Shown here: positions 1 through 9,095 of the stretch, one piece after another
Numbering within the stretch: position 1 is the first letter of the stretch
How the letters are laid out: each line of letters begins with the position of its first letter
Source of the DNA: Flavobacteriales bacterium
GTDB lineage: Bacteria; Bacteroidota; Bacteroidia; NS11-12g; UBA955
Assembly (NCBI GenBank): GCA_947463125.1
Contig: CANHQZ010000019.1
Location: 1-36,593, forward strand
Direction: 5' to 3'
Length of the DNA stretch: 36,593 nucleotides
Made by a program: the position numbers and the translations under genes
The notes under the pieces: generated by a model
Told to the model about the DNA's origin: nothing
The model's input: only the letters and a program-made list of their open reading frames with translations
The model's database searches: none

Positions 1-519
1 AGCGAGCATTATCACCTCACCGAAAAGCAGGTTGGGTACATGTTTGGTTTCATTGGTGTTTGCAGTGCTGTGGTGCAGGGCGGCCTGATTGGTACCATTC
101 AAAAAGTGGTGGGATTGCAGCGCATGCTGCTGTTTGGCTGTCCCATTGTAGCTGTGGGTTTATCAGTGATTCCCTTGCCGTCCCAGGAATGGTTTGTTCC
201 GGTGCAAATCTGCGCCGTTATCTGTCTGGCCATTGGCAACGGCATGCTCATGCCTGCCATCAATTCGCTGGTTTCGGTGAATACGCCGGCTCACGATCAG
301 GGAAAAACGCTGGGTTTGCTGCAAAGCACCGGCTCGCTGGCACGTTCTGTAGGTCCGGTAGTCAGCGGATTTTTATACAGCATGGGTTTCATGCTGCCCT
401 ACATCAGTGCGGGTGTACTGATGATGCTGAATCTACTGCTGGCTATGGTTTTGGTGGCAAAACTGCGCTCCCGTGCATCGGCAACAATTTCAGAAGAAAA
501 AACAGTCCTTGAATCTTGA
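1..519 (+). CDS. MFS transporter, C-terminal part (5' end outside window)
   Basis: The reading frame is open from the first base, so this is the C-terminal ~172 residues of a longer protein; the first internal Met at base 40 is not the true start. The protein is strongly hydrophobic, with about five membrane segments separated by short polar loops, and ends in a short charged tail. The segment with 'GNGMLMPAINSLVS' followed by 'GLLQSTGSLARSVGPVVSG' resembles the C-terminal half of TetA/drug-efflux-type major facilitator superfamily proteins, where a Gly/Pro-rich helix follows a conserved SLARxxGP stretch. The substrate cannot be told. Its stop overlaps the start of the glycosyltransferase by four bases (TTGA), so the two are probably co-translated. 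Family assignment is by pattern only. Confidence 0.8.
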   Translation, partial: SEHYHLTEKQVGYMFGFIGVCSAVVQGGLIGTIQKVVGLQRMLLFGCPIVAVGLSVIPLPSQEWFVPVQICAVICLAIGNGMLMPAINSLVSVNTPAHDQGKTLGLLQSTGSLARSVGPVVSGFLYSMGFMLPYISAGVLMMLNLLLAMVLVAKLRSRASATISEEKTVLES

Positions 520-1793
520 AAAAACTAAAAGTCGTTCATATCAATGCATCTTCCGAAGGCGGCGCGTCTATTGTGGCGCAGCGGCTGAATGAAGGCTTGA
601 ATGAAGCCGGGCAAATAACATCTTCGCATCTTGTTTTTTCGGGCAAACCCTATAGTGGCAAAACCCAATGGGGCTATGAGCTCATCTCGAATTCCGGCTG
701 GAAGCGGTTTACGGCATTTATGCGGCACGCTCTTGATAAAGTGGATTTTTCAAGGTTTGAGGCCGATAAAACCATTCGGTTTCAGTTTAGCCATGCCTCT
801 CAGGGTATGGATATTAGCAGGCACCCATTGGTTCAGGAGGCTGATATTGTCCATTTACACTGGGTGCATAAAGGGTTTCAGTCGTTTGCAACGCTGGAAA
901 AATTACTGGCGTTGCCCAAGAAATTTGTGTGGACCTGCCACGATTTATGGCCGGTGACAGGTGGTTGTTATTACAACTGGGGTTGTACCAACCATGAAAC
1001 CGGCTGCGGTAATTGCAAATACCTGAAAAAGCCTTCCCCTGACGATTTGTCTTCTGTTTTGATTCAGAAAAAGTTAACGCTATGGGGCAATAATCAGATT
1101 CGGTTTATCACCCCAAGTCAATGGCTGGCAGATCAGGGTAAGCGTAGCATCGTGATGAGGGACAACAAGCCTTTTACGGTAATCCCCAATCCCATTGATA
1201 CTTCCGCATTTCAGCCTTTGAGCAGTGAGGGCAGGGCCGGGTTGCGGGCAAAATACGGGCTACCGAAGGATATGCCTGTGCTGCTATTTTCTGCAGCTTA
1301 TCTTTGTAATCCGGCCAAAGGATTTCCCCATTTCGTGGATTTGTGCAACGCCTTGCACAACAGTGGTACAGCCTTTCATGCGCTTATTGTCGGAGACAAT
1401 AAAAACCGTGAACTTCAGTTTGATTTTCCGTTTACCCATTGGGGCTATGTATCAGATTCCGAGAGAATAAAACATGCTTTTCTCCTGAGTGATTTGTATG
1501 TGATAACCTCCATTCAGGATAATTTGCCTACAACCATTATGGAGAGTCTGGCGCTGGGAACTCCCGTGGCCGGTTTTAGGGTAGGGGGTATTCCGGAATT
1601 GGTGGATGAAGGTAAAAACGGATTCTTGTCAAATTCAGGAGATAATATAAGTTTAAGAGAACAGGTAGGCCAATATTTGAGCAATCGCGCTGAATGGCCT
1701 CTTTACCGTGAAAACGCGAGAAATAAAGCGGTGAGTACTTATGATACCAAAGTGGTTTCGGCTCAGGTAGTATCTGTTTATCAATCTTTGTAA
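516..1793 (+). CDS. Family 4 glycosyltransferase, WcaC-like
   Basis: 425 residues with a TTG start that overlaps the preceding stop (TTGA). The N-terminal domain opens with 'KVVHINASSEGGASIVAQ', a Rossmann-type strand and Gly-rich loop typical of GT-B enzymes of family GT4, and 'HLHWVH' lies near residue 113. Around residues 149-168 there is a four-cysteine set C-x5-C-x6-C-x2-C after 'TGG', the same spacing I recall in WcaC of colanic acid synthesis. The C-terminal domain carries 'VIPNPID' and the nucleotide-sugar motif 'ESLALGTPVAGFRVGGIPE' near residues 343-361, including the second Glu of the EX7E motif. It should transfer a sugar from an activated donor to a surface polysaccharide or lipid intermediate; donor and acceptor are unknown. 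Confidence 0.88.
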   Translation: MKKLKVVHINASSEGGASIVAQRLNEGLNEAGQITSSHLVFSGKPYSGKTQWGYELISNSGWKRFTAFMRHALDKVDFSRFEADKTIRFQFSHASQGMDISRHPLVQEADIVHLHWVHKGFQSFATLEKLLALPKKFVWTCHDLWPVTGGCYYNWGCTNHETGCGNCKYLKKPSPDDLSSVLIQKKLTLWGNNQIRFITPSQWLADQGKRSIVMRDNKPFTVIPNPIDTSAFQPLSSEGRAGLRAKYGLPKDMPVLLFSAAYLCNPAKGFPHFVDLCNALHNSGTAFHALIVGDNKNRELQFDFPFTHWGYVSDSERIKHAFLLSDLYVITSIQDNLPTTIMESLALGTPVAGFRVGGIPELVDEGKNGFLSNSGDNISLREQVGQYLSNRAEWPLYRENARNKAVSTYDTKVVSAQVVSVYQSL

Positions 1794-1800
1794 TGGGTTT

Positions 1801-1833
1801 AAAAACAAACAGGGCAGCATTTCTGCCACCCTG
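1801..1833 (-). terminator. Rho-independent terminator at the end of the dcw cluster
   Basis: On the minus strand, about 30 bases past the ftsZ stop, an 8-bp GC-rich stem (CAGG/GCAG paired with CTGC/CCTG, 3-base bulge, loop AAATG) is followed by TTTGTTTTT. The T tract is on the minus-strand side only, so it serves the ftsZ transcript. It sits between convergent genes. Confidence 0.6.
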
Positions 1834-1863
1834 CCTGTAACTCAAGTATGAAAAAACTATTTT

Positions 1864-3204
1864 TTAATCTACGTTGTCGTGCAGATGCCTGTTGGGTTTC
1901 ACGATATGATCCACTTCTTCAACATTCTCAGAAATAGTCATGCGTGATACCTGGTTATTATCGCTTGCAGGCGCCTGAAACAGTACTTTTTCTCTGCGCA
2001 GGTAGGCGGGTGTTTCCAGCGATTCCAGTACATTTTCCCTTGACAGACGTGAGGGTTCTAGGTTGCGGAAATGCTCATGCTCTTCTATTGATGGCTGAGC
2101 TGCCGGTGGCTGCTCGATAACAGGGTCATCGAAAGAAATGGGCTGGGCTATTTTACCAAATCCGTCTTCGTTTTGGACTTCTGTATTAACAAAAACTTCC
2201 GGAGCGGATACCACACGCTGGGGTGCTGCCGATATGGGGACTTCAAATCCCGTGGCAATCACGGTAATGGAGATTTCTTCCGAAAGTCTTTCATCGTGGG
2301 TAATACCCATTTTCAGGTGTGCTGTGTTGCCGGCTTCCTGTTGCAGGTATTTTTTCACCCTGGCGGTTTCGCCCATAGTGGGTTCTTTGGAACCATACGT
2401 AATATTTACCAGCAGGTGTTTGGCTTTGTTGATACGGGTGTCGTCCAGCAGGGGGCTGTCCAGTGCCTGACGTGCGGCTTCCTCAGCCCTGTCAGGTCCT
2501 GCCGCAACGCCGGTACCCATGATGGCCCTTCCACTTCCGGTCATGGCTGTTTGTACGTCCTTGAAGTCTACGTTTATGATACCGGCTTTTGTAATAATTT
2601 CGGCTATGCCTTTAGCAGCAGTGCACAAAATATCATCCGCTTTGGAAAACGCCTGGCGCACGGGCAGATCTCCGTACATTTCCACAATTCGGTCATTGCT
2701 GATGGTGAGCAGCGCATCCACGTGGGGCTTGAGGTTGTCAATTCCCTGCATGGCCTGCCCGATTCTGTCGGGACCTTCGTCATCGAACGGAATGGTGACA
2801 ATACCCACAGTGAGTATGCCCAGTTCCTTGCTAACCTGCGCAATCACAGGAGCGGCACCGGTGCCGGTTCCTCCGCCCATTCCGGCAGTGATGAATACCA
2901 TTTTGGTATTGTTGCTGAGCAGGTCATGAATTTGCTGCTGGCTCTCCAATGCAGCCAGTCGACCCATTTCCGGTTCAGAGCCGGCGCCCAGACCTTCAGT
3001 CAGTTGTAAACCCAGCTGAATTCTGTTGGGCACGGGGCTGTCGAGCAGGGCCTGGGCGTCGGTGTTGCATACGTAAAATTCAACACCTTCTATTCCCTGG
3101 CGAAACATATGATTTACGGCGTTGCTTCCGCCTCCGCCCACGCCAATTACCTTAATAATGGCTCCTGTCATGCGGATTACATCCGGTTCAAAATGTGATG
3201 GCAT
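1864..3204 (-). CDS. ftsZ: Cell division GTPase FtsZ
   Basis: 446 residues, ATG start. FtsZ is the tubulin-like GTPase that polymerises into the cytokinetic ring. The nucleotide-binding glycine motif '[13 protein letters not shown]' is at residues 21-33 and the tubulin signature '[13 protein letters not shown]' near residue 110; the T7-loop region with '[11 protein letters not shown]' follows. After a variable linker rich in Pro, Glu and Ser comes 'TPAYLRR' (about 397-403), the conserved peptide that binds FtsA. Unlike in proteobacteria it is not terminal: about 40 more residues follow, ending 'HLHDNVD', which I know from other Bacteroidota FtsZ proteins. It is the last gene of the cluster, 18 bases after ftsA, and is followed by a hairpin terminator. 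Confidence 0.98.
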   Translation of the reverse strand: MPSHFEPDVIRMTGAIIKVIGVGGGGSNAVNHMFRQGIEGVEFYVCNTDAQALLDSPVPNRIQLGLQLTEGLGAGSEPEMGRLAALESQQQIHDLLSNNTKMVFITAGMGGGTGTGAAPVIAQVSKELGILTVGIVTIPFDDEGPDRIGQAMQGIDNLKPHVDALLTISNDRIVEMYGDLPVRQAFSKADDILCTAAKGIAEIITKAGIINVDFKDVQTAMTGSGRAIMGTGVAAGPDRAEEAARQALDSPLLDDTRINKAKHLLVNITYGSKEPTMGETARVKKYLQQEAGNTAHLKMGITHDERLSEEISITVIATGFEVPISAAPQRVVSAPEVFVNTEVQNEDGFGKIAQPISFDDPVIEQPPAAQPSIEEHEHFRNLEPSRLSRENVLESLETPAYLRREKVLFQAPASDNNQVSRMTISENVEEVDHIVKPNRHLHDNVD

Positions 3205-3222
3205 ATCTTTATTCTTTCTTTT

Positions 3223-4638
3223 TTATGATTCGTTGGTAAAATCTTCTCCGTCTTTCATCCAGGTTTTAAAATCATTCATCAGTTTGCCTCCGAAGTTACC
3301 AGTCCATTTTCTGCCAAAAATTCCACCGGGTTTTTGTGGTTCTGTTTCGTGGGGTGCTTCCACAACCACTTCGGGCGTTTCAGTCTTGGGTTTTGCAGCT
3401 TCGCGCACAAGCGGAGTATTTTCAGGAACATCAAATCTTGCAGTGCTCTCAAATCCGCGAAGCACAAGGCCAATACCGGTCGCAAACATCGGGTTTCTTA
3501 CTTCATCAACCATGCCTTTACCCAGTCGCTGTCCGGGTGTTCCAATGTGCACCTCCATGCCTGTGTGGTAGGAAACAAGCTGGGTAATATTGGCCAATGA
3601 TGAACCACCTCCGGTAAGCACAATACCTCCGGCAAGGCGGTTTTTCATGGTAGAAACCTCTATCTCGAAATTGATTCGTTCAATAATATCTTCCATGCGC
3701 GCCTGAATTACCTGGGCAATGGCAAAACGGCTGATTTCCTTGGATTTGCGCCCCGGCAAACCTGGAACCACCACCACTTCGTTCTTCATGCTTTCGGTAG
3801 GGTAGCAGCTTCCATAGTTTACCTTCACTATTTCGGCCTGCTCGGGCAAAATGCCAAAGGCTTCCTTCAGATCTTTGGTGATGCGGTCGCCGCCAATAGA
3901 GATAATGGCGGTATGGCGAATGGATCCGTCTTCAAATACACAGATATCCGTGGTGCCACCACCAATGTCGATTAGGGCTACACCGGCATCCATTTCGGCC
4001 TGCGAAAGCACAGCCGATGCGGAAGCGTAAGGCTCCACTATCAGATCCGCCACTTCCAGTCCGGCACGTTTCACGGCTTCAAAAATGTGACGGGCCGCTG
4101 CGGTTTGGCCGGTAATGATATGGTAATTGCATTCTACGCGCACGCCCATGCGTCCTACGGGGTCCTTTACACCGTCTTCATCGTCAATACGATAATCCTG
4201 AGGCAGCACGTGCAGGATTTCAACACCGGGTTCCAGTGCCAGATACTGCATTTCCTGCTCCAGCTTATCCAGTTCTTCCTGTTTGATTTCTTCAAAGGAA
4301 TTGCGTCTGGACAAAGTGCCGCGGTGCTGCATGCTGCGAATGTGATGGCCGGCAATTCCGACAAATACATTTTTGATGGCTACCTGGCTTTGGCGCTGAG
4401 CCTCCTCTACCGCCTCCCGAATGGCGATTTCCGCTTTGCGGATATTTGCCACCATTCCTCTTGAAACGCCCCCGGCACTGGCAGCTTTGCCCATGCCCAG
4501 TACGTTGATTTTGCCGTTCTCGGCCAGCTGACCCACAATGGCGCAAATCTTGGTTGTTCCAATGTCGAGGCCTACGATGATATCATTCTTTGAAGCCATA
4601 TCTTTTTGATGTATATTAGTGTTTTGCATTTTGGACAT
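3223..4638 (-). CDS. ftsA: Cell division protein FtsA
   Basis: Up to 471 residues. FtsA is the actin-like ATPase that tethers FtsZ to the inner membrane and recruits later division proteins. The phosphate-1 motif 'VGLDIGTTKICAIVG' is near residues 22-36 and the second phosphate motif 'DIGGGTTDICVF' near residue 222; 'GGIVLTGGGSSL' is the adenosine motif. The extreme C-terminus (KLMNDFKTWMKDG region) could form the amphipathic membrane-targeting helix. The start is uncertain. ATG codons lie at 4638, 4629 and 4599; the first overlaps ftsQ by 23 bases, while 4599 begins 'MASKNDIIVGLD', lies 16 bases past the ftsQ stop and follows a purine-rich AAAAAGA, so it is at least as likely. The tail before the helix is Pro/Glu-rich. 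Confidence 0.97.
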   Translation of the reverse strand: MSKMQNTNIHQKDMASKNDIIVGLDIGTTKICAIVGQLAENGKINVLGMGKAASAGGVSRGMVANIRKAEIAIREAVEEAQRQSQVAIKNVFVGIAGHHIRSMQHRGTLSRRNSFEEIKQEELDKLEQEMQYLALEPGVEILHVLPQDYRIDDEDGVKDPVGRMGVRVECNYHIITGQTAAARHIFEAVKRAGLEVADLIVEPYASASAVLSQAEMDAGVALIDIGGGTTDICVFEDGSIRHTAIISIGGDRITKDLKEAFGILPEQAEIVKVNYGSCYPTESMKNEVVVVPGLPGRKSKEISRFAIAQVIQARMEDIIERINFEIEVSTMKNRLAGGIVLTGGGSSLANITQLVSYHTGMEVHIGTPGQRLGKGMVDEVRNPMFATGIGLVLRGFESTARFDVPENTPLVREAAKPKTETPEVVVEAPHETEPQKPGGIFGRKWTGNFGGKLMNDFKTWMKDGEDFTNES

Positions 4639-5452
4639 CTTTTTCTTTCTTCTGTTCAGTTATATTGACACTTTTGACGCCTACTATCTGCCCGCGGTAT
4701 TTCAGGCTGATGGTATGGTATTTATCCCAGCCTGTGTTGCGCAAGCCTTTCTCGTAGAACTGGCGTAGGTTTGCGAACTTTTCGGGTAGATTTTCGGCGT
4801 CGCCTGTTACAATGCTATGCTTTCCTACGCGGGGAACCAAGATGAGGTCACCGGAGTTATCTACATGGCATTGTTCAAATTGTGCGTTCCACAGCTGATT
4901 TGCATCAATAAACGCAGCCAGTTTTATCAATTGCCTGAGTGTCACGGATTTTGCCTTCAGGGATTCTGCCAGTTTTTCCGTGATGTTTCCGGTAGCCGGC
5001 AGCACATCCGGCGCGTGGTTACCGCGATAGGGGATTTTATGGCCTGAACTGTCGAGGTAATATGTTTCTCCTGCGAGATTGGTAATCCGAACAATGGGTT
5101 TGCGCTGCACAATTTGAATCTTCATGATGCCGTCCAAACTGATGTAAACCTGCGATGCCTGCACATAGGGCATGGATTTTAAAGTAGTCTCGAGCCGCGT
5201 CAGTGATACCTGGGAAGCAGCTTTGCCCTGGGGATTGCCGCAGGTTCTGTTTACCAGGTTGAAAACATCCTGGTCATTCAGAAAATACACGCCGCTGTCG
5301 GGTAAAATGGAAATTTCAATTTTCTCGATGTTTCTGTTTTTCCCGGAATACTTCAGTGCACCCCATACGGCCAACAATATGACCAGTAGGCCTATCAGTA
5401 TGCTGAAAAGCCATACCCTGGATTTGCTGATATGATTAAATTTAATTCCCAT
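4616..5452 (-). CDS. ftsQ: Cell division protein FtsQ/DivIB
   Basis: 278 residues, ATG start. It is a bitopic division protein linking the cytoplasmic ring to the septal synthases through FtsL. It has a short basic N-terminus, one membrane segment at about residues 12-34, then a periplasmic region that starts like a POTRA domain ('IEKIEISILPDSGVYFLNDQDVFNLV') and continues with the FtsQ-type stretch 'RLETTLKSMPYVQASQVYISLDGIMKIQIVQRKP' split across strands and turns. A beta domain ending in 'HTISLKYRGQIVG' matches the C-terminal FtsQ region. The N-terminal codons overlap the murC stop by 11 bases and the end overlaps the longest ftsA frame. Identification rests on topology, position and the 'QRKPIVRI' segment. 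Confidence 0.93.
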   Translation of the reverse strand: MGIKFNHISKSRVWLFSILIGLLVILLAVWGALKYSGKNRNIEKIEISILPDSGVYFLNDQDVFNLVNRTCGNPQGKAASQVSLTRLETTLKSMPYVQASQVYISLDGIMKIQIVQRKPIVRITNLAGETYYLDSSGHKIPYRGNHAPDVLPATGNITEKLAESLKAKSVTLRQLIKLAAFIDANQLWNAQFEQCHVDNSGDLILVPRVGKHSIVTGDAENLPEKFANLRQFYEKGLRNTGWDKYHTISLKYRGQIVGVKSVNITEQKKEKDVQNAKH

Positions 5453-6857
5453 GGTATATTTCTTTAATTACCGGAACCAACCTGTCGATATCGCCTGCCC
5501 CGAGAATTAGCAGCAGTGATGGTTTGCTGTTTCTCACGAAATTGATGACTTCATCTGTTCTCATGCGCTTTGCTGCCGGATTTTTCATTTTGGTAACCAG
5601 CCATTCCGAGGTGATGCCTGGAATAGGCAGTTCCCTGGCGGGATAAATGTCCATAAGGATGGGAACATCCAGTTTGTCGAGGCTTTCGGCGAAGCCGTCA
5701 GCAAAGTCTCGGGTGCGGGTGAAAAGATGCGGCTGGAATATGCCTGTAATGGCCCTGTTTGGGTAAAGTGCTTTCACCGAGCCAATAATGGCGTTGAGTT
5801 CCTGCGGATGGTGGGCATAATCATCAATCACAACGGTATCTGTTGTTTTAACAACATACTCAAAACGGCGTTTGGCACCGCGGTAGCTGCTGATTCCCCT
5901 GCGTAAATCTGCTTCAGAAAGGCCGGGAAGGGCGAGGCATGCCGCAAGGGCGGCAGTAGCATTTTCCACGTTGTGAAAACCGGGTAGTCCTGACTGCCAT
6001 CCCGGAAAGGTTTTCTGTGTGTTTTCGTCAGTAATGGTGATGTCAAAATGGAATGCATCCCCGGAAGTGATGATGTTTTCGCAGGCTACCGACGGATTGC
6101 CGGTTGCCCTGATGCCGTAGGTTGTGCAACGAATATCCTCCGGCCAGCTCTCCTGCAGTGAACGATGGTAAATCAGTTGACCGCCAGGTTTGATTTTGCC
6201 GGCAAAAATGCGGAACGCTTCGCGAAAAGCTTCTTCGTTTTCGTAAATATCCAGGTGGTCGGGATCTATGGCCGTGATGATGGCTGTATCGGGGTTCAGG
6301 CGGTGAAAACTGCGGTCAAATTCATCGGCTTCCAGCACGACGATAGGTTTGTCGGGGAAGATATTCCTCCCTGTGGTGTGGTTTATATAGTTGGTCCCGT
6401 AATTGGCTGAAATTCCCCCTAAAAATGCAGCGAAATTTACATTGCATTCGCACAGCAAATGGGCAATGAGCGTGGATGTGGTGGTTTTGCCATGGGTTCC
6501 GGCCACCGCAATGCAATACGCGTCTTTACTGATGATGCCGAGCACTTCGCTGCGCTTGTGAAGCGTCTGTCCGCTGTCGCGAAGGTGATTCAGCTGAATG
6601 TGGTCTGCGGGAATGGCAGGCGTGTAAACCAGCAGCACCGCTTCTGCATTGCTTGCAATACACGATGGTAGCGTGGATATGCTGTCTTCGAAAGTGATGT
6701 CTATTCCTTCCTTTTGCAGCGCGTCTGTCAGGTCTGAGGGGGTTTTGTCATAACCTGATACAGCAATACCGCGCGATTTTAGGTATCGGGCGATGGCACT
6801 CATGCCAATGCCTCCGATGCCCAGAAAATATGCGTATTTAATCTCGTTCAGGTTCAT
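5442..6857 (-). CDS. murC: UDP-N-acetylmuramate--L-alanine ligase MurC
   Basis: 471 residues, ATG start overlapping the murG stop by four bases (ATGA). The cytoplasmic ATP-dependent ligase adds L-Ala to UDP-MurNAc, the first stem-peptide residue. The N-terminal UDP-binding loop is 'FLGIGGIGMSAIARYL' (about 11-26); the ATP loop is 'VAGTHGKTTTSTLIAHLL' (about 118-135); 'VLEADEFDRSFHRLNPDTAIITAIDPDHLD' contains the conserved Glu and the His that organise metal and substrate; 'DDYAHHPQEL' is the Mur-ligase signature specific to MurC and Mpl. The order MurG, MurC, FtsQ matches other bacterial dcw clusters. The length is normal and no key motif is missing. Confidence 0.97.
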   Translation of the reverse strand: MNLNEIKYAYFLGIGGIGMSAIARYLKSRGIAVSGYDKTPSDLTDALQKEGIDITFEDSISTLPSCIASNAEAVLLVYTPAIPADHIQLNHLRDSGQTLHKRSEVLGIISKDAYCIAVAGTHGKTTTSTLIAHLLCECNVNFAAFLGGISANYGTNYINHTTGRNIFPDKPIVVLEADEFDRSFHRLNPDTAIITAIDPDHLDIYENEEAFREAFRIFAGKIKPGGQLIYHRSLQESWPEDIRCTTYGIRATGNPSVACENIITSGDAFHFDITITDENTQKTFPGWQSGLPGFHNVENATAALAACLALPGLSEADLRRGISSYRGAKRRFEYVVKTTDTVVIDDYAHHPQELNAIIGSVKALYPNRAITGIFQPHLFTRTRDFADGFAESLDKLDVPILMDIYPARELPIPGITSEWLVTKMKNPAAKRMRTDEVINFVRNSKPSLLLILGAGDIDRLVPVIKEIYHGN

Positions 6858-7933
6858 GATTCGATGAGTTTTTTAATTTCTGAAACAATGGCCGCAGTAG
6901 CATTAGGTCGGGCAACCTGCCTCAGGGATTCCTGCATACCGGCTGTCAGGGGCTTGTTGCCCAGGGTTTCAATGGATTTTTTCACCAGTGTGTCCATTAC
7001 GTCGGCATCTTTTACCATGATCGCAGCGCCCAGTTTGCTAAACTGCAGAGCATTTTGGGTCTGGTGGTCGTCTGTTACGTTGGGTGAAGGAACCAGCAGG
7101 GCAGGTTTGCCACAAACGGCAATTTCAGCCATGCTAAGCGCGCCGGCCCTGGAGATAACCAAATCGGCGGCTCCGTAGCCGTATTCCATTTCCCGCAGAA
7201 ATATCATGGCCAGAATTCCCTTTCTGTTTCCGATTTCTGCCGAGAAGTTTTTTCCTGTTTGCCAGATAACCTGTATCCCTGCTTCTTCCAGCTCTTCCAA
7301 GCCTTGCTGAATAGCCAGGTTAATGCTTTTGGCGCCCAGGCTGCCACCGGTGATAAAAAGGACGGGCTTGTCAGGGTTCAGTCCAAAAAATTTGCAGGAT
7401 TCAGATTTATTTCGTATATTAGATAGATTTTCCCGAACCGGATTGCCGGTAAAACGCACTTTTTCTTTTGGGAAAACCCTTTCCATTTCAGGGAATCCCG
7501 TACAAATGATGCTGACCCGTTTGGCCAGTATTTTATTGGTCAGTCCGGCGTAGCCATTTCCTTCCCAAATTACAGTTTTTTTACCCATACCTGAGGCTGC
7601 ATACAGCACTGCCAGGCTGGCATATCCGCCTGTGCCGATCACACAGTCGGGATTAAATTCTTTAACAATCTTTTTTGACTTGAAATATGCTTTTATAAAT
7701 TTCCAAAGCACCACCAGATTCATGGGGCTGATGGCTCTTTTCAGTCCCATCACGTCAAGGCCAATAATCTTATAGCCTTCCTGCGGAACCTTTTCCATTT
7801 CCATACGGTTGCTGGCACCCACAAACAGGATTTCACAGCCGGGATATTCCTTCTGTAACAGCTGCGCAACTGCCACTGCCGGAAAAATATGTCCGCCTGT
7901 TCCACCGCCCGATATGAGAAACTTACGCTGCAT
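6854..7933 (-). CDS. murG: Lipid II synthase MurG (UDP-GlcNAc:lipid I GlcNAc transferase)
   Basis: 359 residues, ATG start, overlapping the ftsW stop by 11 bases. This peripheral inner-membrane GT28 enzyme adds GlcNAc to lipid I to make lipid II. The G-loop 'ISGGGTGGHIFPAVAVAQ' is at residues 7-24, the second glycine loop 'GGSLGAKSIN' near residue 200, and the donor-binding signature 'VISRAGALSMAEIAVCGKPALLVPSP' lies in the C-terminal domain. 'HQTQNA' after it matches the family. It sits between ftsW and murC, so the enzyme that makes lipid II is translated next to the SEDS polymerase that uses it. Confidence 0.97.
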   Translation of the reverse strand: MQRKFLISGGGTGGHIFPAVAVAQLLQKEYPGCEILFVGASNRMEMEKVPQEGYKIIGLDVMGLKRAISPMNLVVLWKFIKAYFKSKKIVKEFNPDCVIGTGGYASLAVLYAASGMGKKTVIWEGNGYAGLTNKILAKRVSIICTGFPEMERVFPKEKVRFTGNPVRENLSNIRNKSESCKFFGLNPDKPVLFITGGSLGAKSINLAIQQGLEELEEAGIQVIWQTGKNFSAEIGNRKGILAMIFLREMEYGYGAADLVISRAGALSMAEIAVCGKPALLVPSPNVTDDHQTQNALQFSKLGAAIMVKDADVMDTLVKKSIETLGNKPLTAGMQESLRQVARPNATAAIVSEIKKLIES

Positions 7934-9092
7934 TCAGTTTTTCTTTTTCTTCTTTAATGGTTCGGCTAACGCTTAAAATTACACCGAAAGCGATGCTGTT
8001 AAATACCAGGCTGGTTCCGCCCATACTCACAAGCGGAATGGTCAAGCCCGTAACGGGCAGCAGCCCAACGGCAACCCCCATATTTACAAAGGCCTGAAAG
8101 CTCATGCTCAGGCAAAGTCCCAGGGCCAACAAGGCCCCGAAGGCTTTCGGGCTTTCCACCACAATTCGGATGCAGCGGAAAATCAGGATGAGGAACAGCA
8201 ATACCATACCGGCACCACCCACAAATCCATACTCTTCCACAATGATGGCGTAGATGAAATCTGAGTATGGGTGTGGCAGGTAATTGCGCTGGGTGCTGTT
8301 GCCCGGACCTTTGCCAAACAATCCGCCTGATGCCACCGCAATTTTGGACTGCATTTGCTGGTAATTGCTTTCACCGTTGTCTTTGCCCGTAAAGGTTTCA
8401 ATCCGTTTTTTCCATGTAGGAATACGGCTGTTGGTCATGTTGTCAACATTGATATTCAATAAAATGACCACCAGAAGGCTCATCGCTGCAGCGCCGGCAA
8501 AGCCAAGCAGTGCCAGGTATTTCATATTGATGCGCCCGATAAACAGAAGCATGCAACAAATGGTGAAGACCATCAGAGCCGTACTAAGGTTTTCAGGAGC
8601 AATAAGGATAACCACAATGACGATGACGAAAAGGATATTGCGGAAAACTTTGAAGCTGTCAATATCCTCCTGTTTTTTACTCAGGTAGCGTGCGATATAC
8701 ATAATCAAAAACAGCTTGGCCATATCGCTGGTCTGAAATGTAATGCCCAGGCCGGGTATGGGCAGTACGCGGGTAGCGTTGTTGATTTCACTGCCAACGG
8801 CAAGAGTCACCACCAGCAGCACAATGGAAATCCAGATAAACAGTTGCGACAGCCGCGAAAAATATTGGTAATTGATAAGATGACACAGGTACAGAAAGCC
8901 AAAGCCAATGAGCAGAAATCCGGTGTGGCGCAGAAAATAGAATTCGGTATTGCCGCCCTGCTTACTGAACGCCAGTCCTCCGGTGGAGCTGTATACTGCC
9001 AGTATGCCCACCAACGATAGGATAATCACGATGGCCCATATCCAGGGATCACCGCGAAAAATCTTGCTGAATTTGCTGCCTTCTGCGCTCAT
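7923..9092 (-). CDS. ftsW: SEDS peptidoglycan glycosyltransferase FtsW
   Basis: 389 residues, ATG start. It is a polytopic membrane protein with about ten helices. FtsW polymerises lipid II at the septum together with the class B PBP FtsI. Family motifs visible are 'GLGITFQTSDMAKLFLIMYIARYLSKK' in separate loop and helix pieces, 'SGGLFGKGPGNSTQRNYLPHPYSDFIYAIIVEEYGFVG' across the large extracytoplasmic loop, and 'GLLPVTGLTIPLVSMGGTSL' before the last helix. The first cytoplasmic segment is short. Calling it FtsW rather than RodA rests on its place in the dcw cluster between murD and murG, three bases after the murD stop side and overlapping murG. Confidence 0.95.
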   Translation of the reverse strand: MSAEGSKFSKIFRGDPWIWAIVIILSLVGILAVYSSTGGLAFSKQGGNTEFYFLRHTGFLLIGFGFLYLCHLINYQYFSRLSQLFIWISIVLLVVTLAVGSEINNATRVLPIPGLGITFQTSDMAKLFLIMYIARYLSKKQEDIDSFKVFRNILFVIVIVVILIAPENLSTALMVFTICCMLLFIGRINMKYLALLGFAGAAAMSLLVVILLNINVDNMTNSRIPTWKKRIETFTGKDNGESNYQQMQSKIAVASGGLFGKGPGNSTQRNYLPHPYSDFIYAIIVEEYGFVGGAGMVLLFLILIFRCIRIVVESPKAFGALLALGLCLSMSFQAFVNMGVAVGLLPVTGLTIPLVSMGGTSLVFNSIAFGVILSVSRTIKEEKEKLNAA

Positions 9093-9095
9093 CTT

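Noticed and set aside
2173-3009. Open frame of 278 codons on the plus strand opposite ftsZ
   Set aside because: It is the antisense of a clearly conserved ftsZ, has a Cys/His/Gly-rich random-looking product and no recognisable motif.
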